From NCBI GenBank assembly GCA_965178125.1, contig OZ237753.1:1035323-1099322 (forward strand): a stretch of DNA of 64,000 nucleotides, read 5' to 3'. The translations under genes and the position numbers were made by a program. Under the pieces are notes generated by a model. The model was not told the DNA's origin. It did not search any database and saw only the letters and a list, made by a program, of their open reading frames with translations. The stretch comes from Bilabrum cf. latius. Lineage: Eukaryota > Bigyra: Bicosoecida > Bigyra > Bicosoecida. Below, piece after piece: positions 1-12,139 of the stretch (positions are counted from its first letter, which is position 1; each line of letters begins with the position of its first letter).

Positions 1-1423
1 GTTGCTGATGGCCTGCTGCAGGTGTCTTCGGCTGCACACTCTCCGCCAGGTGCTGCGTCTGGTGCTCGTGCGACCTGAGCAAGCTGGTGCGAGCGACCGC
101 ACGTTGGCCGCAACCGCGCTCAGTATCGCATCCCACGCTCCTCTGCTGCCTGGCTCTGGCGACCGCGAGTTTGCTGCTGCGGTGGAATCAACGGCAGTGG
201 ACGCTGTGGCTCGCCGGTGCCACCGCAGCCTGCGGTCTGTGCAGAGAGCGCATGAGCTGTGCCAGTCGGCACACTCTCTTGCAGGCCGCCCCGACGGCGC
301 GACTACTGCACCGGCGAAAAGCAGCAGTAGTAGCAGCGGTAGCGTGTGGGCGGGCGCTGCCTCCTCCGCTGTCTCCGTGGACAAGAAGGTGGAGACCCGG
401 GCAGAGGCAAAGGCGGAGACTGCGCTGCTGGAGAGTGCAGCCACCTCTGCTGTGGATGCGAGCGTGGTGTTTGGCCTCTTGCGGCGCCACCTAAGGGCCC
501 GCCGAGACCAGGCGAGGGTACCTGAAAGCGTGGCGCTGGGAGCAGCGCGCGTGTGTTGCCGTGTGGCAGCCAGGGCGGCTGCAGAGCGGCCGGGTCTGGC
601 GCTCGAGGCCCTGGCCGTGCTGGCGTAGGCAGCGTGCGCGGCGGGAGGGCCCTGGGCGAGAGAGAGCGGGGGAGCTGGGGACGCTGAGGACGGCGAGGAC
701 GAGGACGGGGCCGGGCATGCGTGGCTCGGGAGCGGGGACGATGCACGTGATGAGGCAGACTACCTGGCGCTCATGGAGAGCAGGAAAAAGAGCAGCGGCG
801 GCGCGCGGGGCAGCGGCGAGTAGAGCACCGGTGCACTGGCTGGCGTGTCCGGGGGCGCGCTCACCGAGTTCCGCAAGTGGCTGGCAGTGCCCCTGGAGCA
901 GCTCCTGGGCAGCCACACGCGGCACGGGGGCGGGGCCGTGCTGGGTGCAGTGAGCTGGGTGAGGGGCATGGTGCGCGCGCAGGGCATTGAGGCAGGTGTG
1001 GCCAGGGTGTTGGTGGGGGCTGTGCTGCGGGGCATCGCCCCCACACCGCACAAGCCGCCCCTCTTGCGCGCCGTGCTGGACCTCGTGGCAGACGGGGCCA
1101 TGGCCAGACCCAGCCGGCTGCCTCTGGGGGACTTGCCTGCCATGAGGGTCGGCGCTGGGATGCTGGAGAGCGCTTCCAAGCAGCTGCTCAGGCTGTGCAA
1201 GCGGTAGATGCAGAAGCAGAAGGAGGCAGCGGCCGGTGCCGCGGCCCAGGCGCCCGTGGCCCCCGCCTTGCAAGGGCCGCCCAAGGCGGTCCTGCTGGCG
1301 GCGCGCAGGGCCAACAAGGCACTCGCAGACGCGCTGCACGCCCGGGGCCAAATACCGGAGCTGAGCGTGGCTGTCACGAAGGCCCAGAGCACGATTGAGG
1401 AAATTGATAAGCTGTGCAATTGA
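1..1423 (+). CDS. Partial gene, C-terminal part of an unrecognised protein
   Basis: The reading frame is open from the window edge to a TGA at 1421-1423 if TAG is read as Gln; in-frame TAGs lie at 626, 821 and 1205. The 5' end is outside the window. The visible ~470 residues are Ala/Arg/Leu-rich and look mostly helical. A Ser run occurs near residue 110 and an acidic linker (about residues 225-255, rich in D, E and G) separates two helical parts. The last ~60 residues after TAG-1205 are K/Q/A-rich and end IEEIDKLCN. I do not recognise the family. A large helical-repeat protein is one possibility, with no motif to prove it. The continuous frame across three TAGs, and no other frame of similar length, supports a single gene. 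Confidence 0.6.
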
Positions 1424-1542
1424 GAGGAAGGTGCCAATACAGCAGACATCGCGTATGATAGTGTGACTAGTGCGACAACGGACACCCAAATGTGCAGCTT
1501 AAATTGGGCCAAACTCCGGCATTTGTCACTGCAGACGGGTCT

Positions 1543-3537
1543 ATGGCCTCTGTCAGTAGTGACGAACTAGATGATTCGCTTAATGACGGAATAAGTGAGC
1601 GATATCATGGTTGTGAGGCTGCGTAAGGTATGCAACAAACTCCGCTGAATCCGCTTTCGCTTGTCTTGTTGCCACCGCAGGCCCATCCAAAGGACCAAAT
1701 GAGTCAGAGCTTACAGACAAGGCAGCCATGGATACTTTGTAGACTGCGTCCAGCCCGGCATCGAAGGAAGATGGTTCAGACGTGAAGCTCGGGGATGAGA
1801 AACCAGCAACTAGCGTAGACAAAGGTACCACAAACGAACAGCCTGCAAATTCGAGTACCGCTCCAGAATCGACATTAACATAGTAGCCTGTTGCTGCATC
1901 TGGCGATAAGCCAAACTAGCCATTAAGCAGTGAGGTGTCCAGTAGCTCAGGAAGTGCAGGAGCATCAGAAGCTGCTCAGCAGCGCGCAGAAGACAAGGAA
2001 CCAGACGTAACAGACGACAAAGCAAGCTCTAGAGTATCATTTAATGGTGATACAGCTGCAGATGATCTCGAAGAGCAGCTGCTGGCTCGGACGGAAGAGC
2101 TCGTGGCTGCTAGAAAGGAAAATGTGAAGGTGAGCAACTGCGAAGCCAGAGAAATCAACATGCAACGGCTGGTTCATAAGGCCCGCCCCGCCGCAATTAG
2201 AGCATGGTCTCTCCAACGGCGGCCCGGGAGTATCCACAGCCAAGAGCGATCGCCTGATTCGCAACATCTACTGTTTTGCCTGCCCCCTTGGAATGATTGC
2301 ATGTATGCACTTGCCCTGTTCCACGTCACTGCCCCCTTCGCAGCTATAGTCAGACTTACAGAGAGCGCGTGAGGCTGCCCAAGCTAGTGCCAAGTCTGGC
2401 GCAGGGACCGCTGCCTCTGGACCACCGGCCCCTGCTGAGCTGGACACCCTCAAGGCGGAGATGCAGGAGACGAGGAGCGCGCTCCTGGCAGCGCTTCCTC
2501 TCGGCCAGCCTAAGGACGGCTCTGCTGGTAGTGGTGCGCCTGGATCGGATGCCAAATTGCCAGAGCTGGCCCGCTTGCTGGCTTCGCATGCTTCCGCGGG
2601 TCGCACCGGGGACGCCGAGTCGCAGGTGGACCAGCTCAGGGAGGAGCTTCGGGCCTCGCGGGCCGAGGGACAGCGGCTCCACGAGGACTTGCAGGAGGCA
2701 AGGGGGGCACTGGAGGAGGCGCAGCTCGAGGTGGATCAGATGCGGGCCGACGAGCATGCCTCGGGGGCGCGCATGGCGGCCTCACAGCTGAGGTCGCTGA
2801 GGCAGCGGCACAAGCGTCTGAAGCACGACCTGGCAGGCAGCGAGGACAAGGTGGACGCTCTCACGGAGCACATCGAGAAGCTGATGATCCACCTCAAGCA
2901 CGAGGCAGCGGCCAAGGCACGCGCCATGGACGCTGCCAGGAAGGCAGAGCGGGAGGCCGGCAGGCTGCGGGATCGGGGGCACGGGCTGGCGCAGTCCAAC
3001 TTGGAGCGGGAGCGGGTGATCCTGGAGCTCAAGGAGGGAGCCAAGATCCTGGAGGACCAGCTCCGGCTCATGGATCAGAAGTACGTGGAGCTCAGGGGTA
3101 AGCTGGATTGGACACGAGCCCATGCCAAGAAGGAGGTAGCTCGGGCGGAGAAGCAGGTAGACCACGTGAGGAGGCAGTGGATCCAGGTGCAGGCAGCGGT
3201 GCCGCGCAAGCTGAGGCAGCAGATCGCGGACCCGCCGCCTCCCCTGAAGGAGACGCTAGCAAAGAAGGGGAAGAGGCGAAAGAAGAAGAAAGCAGGAGCG
3301 GGGTTCGACTCGAGCGGGAAGCGATCTGACAGCGAGGCGGGGGCTGGGCCAGCGGGGGCATCACCCATGCGGTCCACGGGGGGGTTCTCGTTGGGCAGCA
3401 CGGAAGGGGGCAGGCTTTCTGGGATGCATACATCCAAGCGGGACCAGGACTACTCGCAGGCGATGAGCGTGCTAGATGCAGCGCCTGCGAGCAGGCCACA
3501 GAGCAGTCAGCAGAGAGGGACTGGGGCCCGGCGATGA
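1543..3537 (+). CDS. Coiled-coil protein, spliced, function unknown
   Basis: Main exon 2344-3537 ends in TGA. An upstream exon 1681-2129 joins it in phase 0 across intron 2130-2343 (AAG|GTGAGC...TTCGCAG|CTA). In-frame TAGs at 1740, 1881, 1884, 1917 and 2347 fit Gln (TAG-TAG reads as QQ). The protein starts with a Ser/Glu/Asp-rich low-complexity region, then has about 280 residues of heptad-rich coiled coil (2620-3200) and a basic tail with a KKGKRRKKKK run near 3265 that could be a nuclear signal. The first exon is uncertain: ATG at 1543 needs a weak GTTGTG donor at 1610, because the better AAG|GTATGC donor at 1628 follows an in-frame TAA at 1624. Family not recognised; a cytoskeletal or basal-body role is only a guess. 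Confidence 0.6.
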
Positions 3538-3722
3538 CCAGTGCTGTCACCTATAGGTCATTCTGGTCCCATACCAAAGAACGCTTCCGGTGGTACCCAT
3601 TCCAGCGCTGCTGCCAGCAGGGTGCAGGGCTGCAACGTGCGTCCTTCAGATTCGGAGTCGCACGCCGGAATCCCCGAAGCTTGTTGACGTGCGTGTTTCG
3701 ATTCATTTCCTGTAGTGCTGCG

Positions 3723-6700
3723 ATGTCCACTAGCCATGCACCTGCTCCGCCCTCGTACTTCGATTGTATAGCATTGTTTGGCTGGTGGGCTGCTGTGGAA
3801 GGCGAGCCCAGCACCGGCAAGATACTACGATCATTTCCGCGCGAGGTCGACAGGTACGTATCAGGGGCCACTACACTGTGGCGGTTTGCATTTTCTGATA
3901 TTGATGATGCCGGGTCTGCTCAAGAGGCCATCGAACGAGCGGGAGCTGATGCTGAGGTTGGCACCGCCATTCTGGATGGCAGACAAGCAGATTCGTCAGG
4001 CCCGCGCCCATCAGCGTGGGTGAATACGTCTAGACGATTTATGTTTTGGAGACGTATGCGACCACCAAGTGCAGCCGCTTGTGGACGTACTGACCTGGGC
4101 AGCATGGCAGCAGTCCCCGGCACTCTCTCGCATCCAGGCAGGGGGCGACCAACTACCCTTGCCATTGCAGTTGTGTCTCGAGTGTGAGTTCTGTATGCTT
4201 CTATAGTATATTTAGTGGCATACCCACGCGCGTACTCAGCCCCAATCCCATCATTCATGCCGCGACATCACCGCAGGCCATGCCAGAGGTTTGCGAGATC
4301 AGTCCTGGGCTCCCTTGTCGTGGCGATGCACGGGGGAGCAGCATGCCTCAAGGAGGCGGCTGGCCTCGTGATGGGGTTGAGACTCCCCCAATTGTACCCT
4401 CCGAGCACCGGCACTGACTAGGACCAGGACCAGGACCACTGCGCCCTCGCCACCCGCCTGGCGTGGGCCACAGCAGGCCTTGCCCGCCCCCTACCACCAG
4501 GTGGGGATGCTGCGAAACGCAGCCCTCTCGAATCGCAGCTGGCTGCATCTCCCGCGCCCATTGGACCGTCGACAGGGCTGGCACATTGGATGCCACTGTG
4601 GAGGGGGCTCGGCGCTGCTCCGGACCCACGCGGGGATTTCTGGTGCGACGTGGATGCAGGTGCGGCGGCCGAGTTCTTCACGGGACCGGCGCTGTCGCTG
4701 CTAGTGCACGCGCTTTTGTCGGAACGCCGCGTGCTGGTGCTTGGCCTCAGCCCGTCCTCCACGGGAGACGTCGTCCTCTCGCTCATGGCCCTCCTGGCCC
4801 CGCTGCGGTGGGCGCACACCGCCGTGCCGTGGCTGCCCAAGAAATTCTGCGGGTTGCTGGCGGCGCCACAGCCGTGGTTCGTCGGCATGCACCCCGCCCA
4901 GCTGTCGGAGGTGGCCGAGTTGCACTGCGGCTCCATGGTGGTGGCCTCGTGTGTGTCGGGGAGAGTGGTGCTCTGCAACGGAGCACAGCCCATCCCTGAC
5001 GTGACCCTGCGGGCAGCTGCCCCGCCACCCGGTCAGCCGTGCTGCATGCTGCGCGGGGCGGCCGGCTGGAGGGCCCCAGCGGCCCCGCCTGCTGGCTCCA
5101 GTCGCCCATCCGCCGATGACCTGGTCTCGCTCGCGGCCCGTGGTCCTCTAGACCCGGGGCGGTTGGCGGCTCTGCGGGATGCCAAGGCGGCAGGGCGTGC
5201 CGGTGCAGCGATGCAGGGAAGGTAGGAGGCTAGAGGCAAGGCACTGGAGCGGCGCCACCGCTGGGGGGTCCATGCCTCTGAGTGGAGGCCCCCCACGCTG
5301 CCAGGATAGGGCCAGTACACCTGGCGGGCAGTGTCCCTCGTGGAGCTGCTCGCAGGGGCCGGGTTAGAGCCTGTCAAGGGCGGCGAGCTGGCCCAGGACA
5401 TCGGCACCGCTGCCTCTCCCGAGACTGCGGGGCCCTCCATGGCAATGCGAGCTGCCCTGGCATTTGGCGACCTGCGCAGAAAGTTCGGCGACACTTCGCT
5501 GGGGCAGGTGTTCAACGGGGGCGGTGCGGATAGCCGGGTCACGCTCGGGTCTGGTGCGCTTCGGGTCACCGTGCCGGTCGACGCGTGCGAGCGGTGGGGT
5601 GCGGAACTCAGCGACGCATTTTCAAGGGCCTCAAGCAGCACCTCTGAGCTTACCTTAGCTGCGGAGGGGGTGTCGCCATCGGCTGCTGCTGGGGCCACGG
5701 ATGCATCACGGCGAGCCTCAGGCCGTCTGGTCTAGGATGCAGAGGGGAAGGCAGAGGCGCCCGGCATCTCAGGGGGCGGCGATGGGGTGGTGGATGCAGA
5801 CAGGCTGCGTGCCATCACAGCGGCGTTCGTGTGCTCGGTCGTCACGGGGGCGCTGGCATATGTCAGGAGCTCTGCAGCATCGAGTAGCCGGGGCGAGAGG
5901 GCCAGCCTGGTGGACCAGGAGGCGTGGGTGAAAGCAGAAGCGGAGGCCAGGCCGGTCGTGGCGGCTGCGCTTGTTGGCGGCCCCCTGTCGCAGAGCTTGC
6001 TGCTAGGAATGGGAATGAGCGCCAGCTCGGGAGCCAAGATCCAGGGGATAGCTGCCGCGCAGGCAGTGGAGCAGCTCGTTGGGGCCATCCGGTCCACTCG
6101 GTCGGAGGCAGCGACAGGGCGCGGCAGTGAGGCCGAGGTGTAGCCGGAGCTTCTCTGCAACTTGGCGGTGGGCGGGGCACCGCGAGGGCAGGCCCCCTTT
6201 CACCTCTTGCTGACTAGATTGCAAGGCAGCGCGGACTCATCATAGCGCTCCCTGTCGTACGGCTGGCTCGCCCGAGCGGCCCAGCAGGCCATGCGGCGGC
6301 GGCAGGACGCCACTGCTCTCAGAACCGCCAAGCTGCACGCCCTCATTCTGCAGCAGGAGTACCGGTTGCAAGTTGCTGGGGGTGTCCCGCATACGCCCAC
6401 CATCGCCAAGAAGGTAGTGTGGAACGCACGGAGAGGAATTGAGTCTGCGCGAGACGTGGAGACAGCCAGGGGCATCTTGCAGTGCCTACCTGCGACGTCA
6501 GCCACGTTCCTGCAGGCAGGCATGGCCCATGCGATCGTTCCGAGGAGCGGACCACCTGTCGTCGGGCCTCTTAACGGGGCCAGAGGTGCAGGGGCGGCAG
6601 CGGTGGTGCGCATGGCGCTTCGGCGAGCCAGCGATGCCTGGCCAGGAGCCACTGTGCCGGTGGGCATCAGCCGTGCATGCGTGGCAGTGGCTGCATCTGA

Positions 6701-8105
6701 CCCTGGACATGGAGCTGTGCTTGCCACCGTGCTTTGTGACCATCTCGCGCAAGCAGCTAGAATCGTGCTGGCGAGGGCAGCTGGCGCCCCAGCAGAGCTG
6801 TCTGCCGGTGCATCCTCTGCGCTGGGACGTGCTGCCGCCCTTCTTGGCCTGTGCAGAGCAGTGAGTGTGGTGGGGCCCCCTGCTGCGTGGGCTAGCATGC
6901 AGCAGAGTCTGCCGATTCTAGAGGCCATCCTCGATGCGTGGCCGGGGGGTGGCCTCGAAAAGACGGTCGGGCTGTGGAGTCGAGTGGAGAGTGAGCGCGC
7001 CGCCCCTGGCTTGGAGGCGCAGGTGCTGCGAGGCGTGGTCACGGCCAGGAGCAAAGTCAGTGGGAGCGCCGGGAGCGGGGCGGCGCTGGGGGAAGCCGTG
7101 AGACTCGTGGTGGGCAGGGTGGGCTCCACTTGGTCGAACGGCATCGCGGCGCATAAGGCTCGCAGGTGGCGGTCCCACCGGCCCGAGTCGTCATCCCTGT
7201 GTGGCCAGGGAGGGGCCACTGACTTGCATCAGGGAGGGCGAGTGCTCGAGGCAAACGCAGGGGGGATGGGGGCTTGTTTGCGGCAGGTGGGACTCATGTA
7301 CCGCATGCTAGTGCACCCATAGAACTGGCTAGCGGAGCGAAGGCTCGTGAACCGCATCCAGGCGGCAGAAGCGAGCAGGACAGGCCACGACGGGACGGGC
7401 GAAACCGTGCCAGCCGCCTACCCCCTCGCCGATGTGGGCAGTTCGGTGCAGCGGGGCGACTGGCCTACGCCAGTGCCTGCAGGGCTCCAAGCATCGGCTC
7501 AGAAACAGTCGAAACCACCGCTCTCCGCCGCAGTGGCTGCCACTGCTGGAGCGTGGTGGACGAGGGAGGCAACATCACCTTCACCGCACGGAGCTGCTAG
7601 AGCCCCGGTGAAGCGGCAGACCACTGCTGTACGGAAGGTGGACTCGGATCGGTTCGGCAGGTTCCATTCCATTTGCAGGCCTCCGTTCTGTGCGCCGCAG
7701 CCTGAGCCCGATGTTTCCGGAGGTCTTCCGTTCAGAGCGGCGATGGCGTCGGGGGCTGCTGGTGCGGCGGCTGGGGGGCGGGCAGGGGCGGAGGCACAAG
7801 TCGCTGACCAGCTACAGGCGATGAGGCGCGTGCTCTCGCAACCGGCATGCCTGCCTGTTGCTCTCGCGCGAGCTCTGGGTGCGGGTGCCGCTGGTGCTGG
7901 TCGCCGGAGGGGTGCCTCGGAATCATCGGTCGATCTGTTCGGACAAGGCAGCGGGCTCGTCGCTGCCTCAGATCCGGGCGCCCCAGGAAAAGACGCACAT
8001 GATTTTGATCCGTTTGGAGATCATGATTTGGGCGACAATACTTATAAGGCTACTGCCGGAGGGCACGATCCCGATGCGGACGAGGTGGACTTGCTAGGGT
8101 TCTGA
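3723..8105 (+). CDS. DENN-domain protein with C-terminal clathrin/AP2-type motifs
   Basis: join(3723..4183, 4277..8105), 1429 aa, TGA stop. The phase-2 intron 4184-4276 joins halves of a DENN-typical stretch, giving VVSRV-PCQRFARSVLGSL. DENN domains are usually GDP/GTP exchange factors for Rab GTPases in membrane traffic. Seen: a uDENN-like start (YFDCIALFG...ILRSFP, residues ~8-45) and a clear cDENN core around residues 290-355 (ALLSERRVLVLG, LLAPLRWAHTAVPWLPKK, FVGM). The long Ala/Gly-rich C-terminal region ends with DPFG and DLLGF, short motifs of the kind that bind the AP2 ear and clathrin, as in the connecdenn (DENND1) group. In-frame TAGs: 4419, 5223, 5307, 5733, 6141, 6243, 7320. Further introns in the low-complexity part cannot be excluded. 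Confidence 0.8.
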
Positions 8106-8275
8106 ACAACCGAATAGATCTGCTTGGGATTTTGTGTGACTGTGCGTCTCACAGGTACTCAAAACGATTAAATCCAGATTAAGAAAATGCGGCGGCGCGC
8201 ACTAGATCGTGCAAAAAAAATAACTCCAAGTATTGGCATAGGGGGCCATCATACCTGCGGTACCAAATTCACTCG

Positions 8276-11200
8276 TCATGTCTCTTCGTCCATGTAGGTT
8301 TCCATGGGTGGGCAGGTGCACACGAGGTTCCTGTCACCATACACGTTGTCTACCCTCCCCGTGGTGGGCCAGAACTTGTTCTGCCGAGACCAAGGGGCGG
8401 GGTATGCGCCGTGCTCCCTGGGGTACTTCCTCTCCCACTCGTTTGCCGTAACGACCGCGGCCGTGTGGGGCGCGTGCCTCAGGGGCGAATCCTCGATGGC
8501 ATAGCGCCCTTCCTCCACGTCGCGGATCTCCTTGCGGATGAGAATCATGGCGTCGCAGAACCTGTCCAGCTCAGCGCGGTCCTCCGACTCGGTGGGTTCG
8601 ATCATCAGAGTCCCGGGCACAGGCCAGCTCATGGTCGGCGCGTGGAACCCGTAGTCGATGAGTCGCTTGGCCACGTCCTCCTCGGTGACCCCCGCGGCCT
8701 TGAATGGTCGCAGGTCCACAATGAACTCATGGGCCACCTGTCCCTTGTCTCCCCGGAACAATACCTTGTAGTCGTTCTGCAGCTTGTGGGCCATGTAGTT
8801 TGCGTTCAAAATGGCCAGCTGGGTGGCGCTCATGAGACCCTTGTCGCCCAGCATCTCGATGTACATCCACGAGATGGGTAGAATCAGCGAGGATCCATAC
8901 GGGGCAGCAGACACTGCTCCATCCCTCTTGGGGGTCACGTTGTCGCCGTCGCCGCCAGTGGGCACCACGGGGTGACCCGGCAGGTACGGGGCAAGGTGCT
9001 TGGCCACCCCGATGCTGCCCACGCCCGGCCCTCCGCCTCCGTGGGGGATGCAGAACGTCTTGTGCAGATTCAGGTGGCACACATCGGCTCCGATGCTGCC
9101 CGGGGACGTGAGGCCCACCTGTGCATTCATGTTGGCTCCATCCATGTACACCTGCCCGCCCCTCTCGTGGATGAGCGCGCACACGTCCTGGATGCCCTCC
9201 TCGAACTTGCCGTACGTGCTGGGGTACGTCACCATGAGGGCCGCCAGGTTGTCCTTGTGCTTGTCTGCCTTGGCCAGCAGGTCATCCATGTCCACATTCC
9301 CCTCGCTGTCGTTCTTCACGACCACCACCTTCATGCCTGCCATCACTGCGCTCGCGGGGTTGGTGCCGTGGGCCGACTGCGGGATGAGACACACGTTGCG
9401 GTGCCCCTCCCCGTTCGCCTCGTGGTAGGCCTGGATGCACTGCAGACCCGCGTACTCGCCCTGGGCCCCGCTGTTGGGCTGTTGCGATACTGCGGCGAAC
9501 CCAGTGATGGTGGCGAGGTGCTCGGCCAGCGAAGAGATGAGCTCGTGGTACCCTGCCGCCTGGTCCGTGGGTGCGAAGGGGTGCATGTCGGTGAACTCGC
9601 GCCACGTGACGGGCATCATCTCGGCGGTGGCGTTCAGCTTCATGGTGCACGACCCCAGCGAGATCATGCTGTTGCACAGGGACACGTCCCTCATCTGCAG
9701 CTCGTACAGGTACCGCAGTAGCTGCGTCTCGCTGCGATGCGTGTTGAACACGGGGTGCGTCATGTACTCCGACTGGCGATCCAGGCCACTGCCCCACGTC
9801 ATGGCCTCGGGAGCGCACGCTGCTTCCGCGAGCCTCTCGAAGGAGCTGCCGGGAGCGAGGGGGTCTGATTCATCGATCACGGCAGGGGAGCCGAAGACCC
9901 GCAGCAGCTCGACCACATCAGCGGCCTGCGTTGTCTCATCCAGGGCAATTCCCACCCGGTGTGGCTCCTCGTTGCCTTCCAGCGGCTCCTCAATGAGCCT
10001 AAGGTTGTACCCAGCCGCGCGCGCATCTCCCACCAGCTGCTCCGCCGTCCGCCCAGTCGCGGACGAGGACACGTCCACGTCGAGCGTGTCGAAGAACCCG
10101 CGGCCCAGGGAAATGTCGCAGCCTGCCTCGCGCAGACCAGCAGCCAGCACCAGAGCCTGTGCCCTGACCCTCTCGGCGATTGCACGGATGCCCTCGGGCC
10201 CGTGGTAGATGCCGTACGCGGCTGCCATGTTGGCGAGCAGAGCCTGCGCTGTGCAGATGTTGCTGGTGGCTCTATCTCTCCGGATGTGCTGCTCCCTCGT
10301 CTGCATGGCCATCCGCAGTGCCCTTCCGTCCTGCGCATCCTTGCTTACGCCAATGATGCGCCCCGGCATGCGCCTCTGGTGCTTGGTCGTGGTGGCCAAG
10401 AAGGCTGCGTGCGGGCCGCCGTACCCCATGGGCACGCCGAACCGCTGCGCCAGGCCGACTGCGATGTCTGCGCCCCACTCCCCGGGGGGCGTCAGCATCG
10501 TGAGAGAGAGCAGATCGCAGGCAGCCACGACGAGCGTCTTGTGCTCCTTGGCCGCCGCTGCCACCTCCTGCAGGTTGGTGACGTGCCCGTATGTGTTGGG
10601 GTACTGCACCAGCACGCCGCTGTACTCGCCGCTGGAGAACTTGCCGCTCTTGGCAGCCGCATGCACGTCACCCACGTCGATGGTGATGCCAAATCCCCTG
10701 GCTCTGGTCTGCAGCAGGGCAATGTTTTGCGGGTGGCAGTCCTCGGCCACGAAAAACTTGGAGCGCTTCCCGTTGAACACGCCGTGGCAGAGGCTCATCG
10801 CTTCCGCTGCGGCTGTGGACTCGTCCAGCAACGAGGCGTTGGACATGTCCATGCCAGTCAGGTCCGCCACCATGGTCTGGAAGTTCAGGAGCAGCTCCAG
10901 CCGGCCCTGGGAGATCTCGGCCTGGTACGGCGTGTAGCTCGTGTACCACGCCGGGTTCTCGAGCAGGTTGCGCTGGATCACCGCGGGGGTCACAGTGCCG
11001 TTGTAGCCCATCCCAATGTACGACTTGAGCACGACGTTCTTCTCAGCGATCTTCCTCAGCTTGGCGAGGGCGGCCTGCTCCGTCATGGGGTCCTGCAGCC
11101 CGAGCGGCGTACCGAGCCGGATTCGGGCGGGAACGGTAGCATCTGTGAATTCTTCGAGCGACGTGTACGAACCGGCTACCTTCAGCATCTCGGCAAATTC

Positions 11201-11350
11201 GTGTGGTCGTGGCCCGATGTGCCTCCCTTCAAATGCATCTGGCTGTGGCTCCAGCCGGGCAACTGCCGGACTGCGTGCAGGGCCTGACGGCGAAGCGGCC
11301 GCCGCCGACATAGAAGCTACCTGATTGGTCCATCCCTGCAACGATTGCAT
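8276..11350 (-). CDS. GLDC: Glycine dehydrogenase (decarboxylating), P-protein of the glycine cleavage system
   Basis: PLP enzyme that decarboxylates glycine and passes the aminomethyl group to lipoyl H-protein, in mitochondria in eukaryotes. From ATG at 11350 the protein is 1024 aa, close to the usual ~1000-1020. Seen: N-terminal half with [54 protein letters not shown]; second half with [12 protein letters not shown] and the PLP-lysine motif [15 protein letters not shown] near residue 760; C-terminal [19 protein letters not shown]. Stop is TGA. The frame is open upstream to 11569, but the start at 11350 matches family length, and the following S/A/R-rich ~45 residues may be a mitochondrial targeting peptide. 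No intron and, unlike its neighbours, not one in-frame TAG in 1024 codons. Confidence 0.97.
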   Translation of the reverse strand: MQSLQGWTNQVASMSAAAASPSGPARSPAVARLEPQPDAFEGRHIGPRPHEFAEMLKVAGSYTSLEEFTDATVPARIRLGTPLGLQDPMTEQAALAKLRKIAEKNVVLKSYIGMGYNGTVTPAVIQRNLLENPAWYTSYTPYQAEISQGRLELLLNFQTMVADLTGMDMSNASLLDESTAAAEAMSLCHGVFNGKRSKFFVAEDCHPQNIALLQTRARGFGITIDVGDVHAAAKSGKFSSGEYSGVLVQYPNTYGHVTNLQEVAAAAKEHKTLVVAACDLLSLTMLTPPGEWGADIAVGLAQRFGVPMGYGGPHAAFLATTTKHQRRMPGRIIGVSKDAQDGRALRMAMQTREQHIRRDRATSNICTAQALLANMAAAYGIYHGPEGIRAIAERVRAQALVLAAGLREAGCDISLGRGFFDTLDVDVSSSATGRTAEQLVGDARAAGYNLRLIEEPLEGNEEPHRVGIALDETTQAADVVELLRVFGSPAVIDESDPLAPGSSFERLAEAACAPEAMTWGSGLDRQSEYMTHPVFNTHRSETQLLRYLYELQMRDVSLCNSMISLGSCTMKLNATAEMMPVTWREFTDMHPFAPTDQAAGYHELISSLAEHLATITGFAAVSQQPNSGAQGEYAGLQCIQAYHEANGEGHRNVCLIPQSAHGTNPASAVMAGMKVVVVKNDSEGNVDMDDLLAKADKHKDNLAALMVTYPSTYGKFEEGIQDVCALIHERGGQVYMDGANMNAQVGLTSPGSIGADVCHLNLHKTFCIPHGGGGPGVGSIGVAKHLAPYLPGHPVVPTGGDGDNVTPKRDGAVSAAPYGSSLILPISWMYIEMLGDKGLMSATQLAILNANYMAHKLQNDYKVLFRGDKGQVAHEFIVDLRPFKAAGVTEEDVAKRLIDYGFHAPTMSWPVPGTLMIEPTESEDRAELDRFCDAMILIRKEIRDVEEGRYAIEDSPLRHAPHTAAVVTANEWERKYPREHGAYPAPWSRQNKFWPTTGRVDNVYGDRNLVCTCPPMETYMDEET

Positions 11351-12139
11351 GAAATAGTAGAATGAATGAACTACAGCGTCTACGGAGGCGGTACATGGAC
11401 CTGTCTTCCCACAACAAGATCTGGAACAGTGACGCACGCACTTTCGCGCCGGTCCCCTGGCACACGATGCAGGATTGTTAAGGATACGTTTTAGCGTCCA
11501 ACCATAATATATACCATAGTTAATCAACACAGAACCAGCCAAATCACAAACGTCGGCATCAATTAGCATTCAGATCCACCCGGCGAATCGAGGAACTGAC
11601 GGGCGCAATTTCGAGTCTGTTGACGCGTCAATTGTTTGCATTTCAAAACAAGCACCCCGCAAATCGGTACGCAATAACAATTATATGCCTACCATGACCT
11701 GTCAACGCAATAGGAGTAACTAACCAGCGGGAGCGCGCGAGTAATCCGGGACGGAATCTTCGACAGTGCCCTCGCAAGCGACGCAGATCGAGACTGGAAT
11801 CTGTACATGCTCGACTGCTAATTAGTCAAAGATGGTAGCGAGATACAAGCAGCCGCGGCAGCGACCCCAGACGGCGAGAAAAGGTGCAGCGTCACTGCTT
11901 GATATTTTGAGTTAAGACGCCGCAAGGCGCGGCGGTTCCGCAACTGCCACGCGGGCCGGCCTTTATCAGGGTGACGGATCCCCCGGGAGTTAGAGCTCTA
12001 CTTGTACATACAATGAACATACAGCAGTGGCTAGGTGAAGCCAATGACATCAGGGTAGCCTGGCGGCGAGGGCTTGCTCGCCCAGATCGTCAATGCCACG
12101 GAAGACTCAAGGCACAAGCTGGTGCACGTTGCAATACCG
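11351..12139. other. Intergenic spacer between GLDC and the two-RRM gene
   Basis: About 790 bp between the 5' end of GLDC and the 3' end of the RRM gene (both on -). It is more AT-rich than the genes around 11480-11740, including a TATATA stretch near 11507-11513 that could serve GLDC. No tRNA-like cloverleaf, repeat or convincing coding frame was seen. Confidence 0.5.

Noticed and set aside
1-1423. Assignment of the first gene to a Fanconi-type helical-repeat protein
   Set aside because: General helical composition only; no motif specific enough.
9959-11287. Plus-strand 442-codon ORF opposite GLDC
   Set aside because: Antisense shadow of the strongly conserved P-protein.
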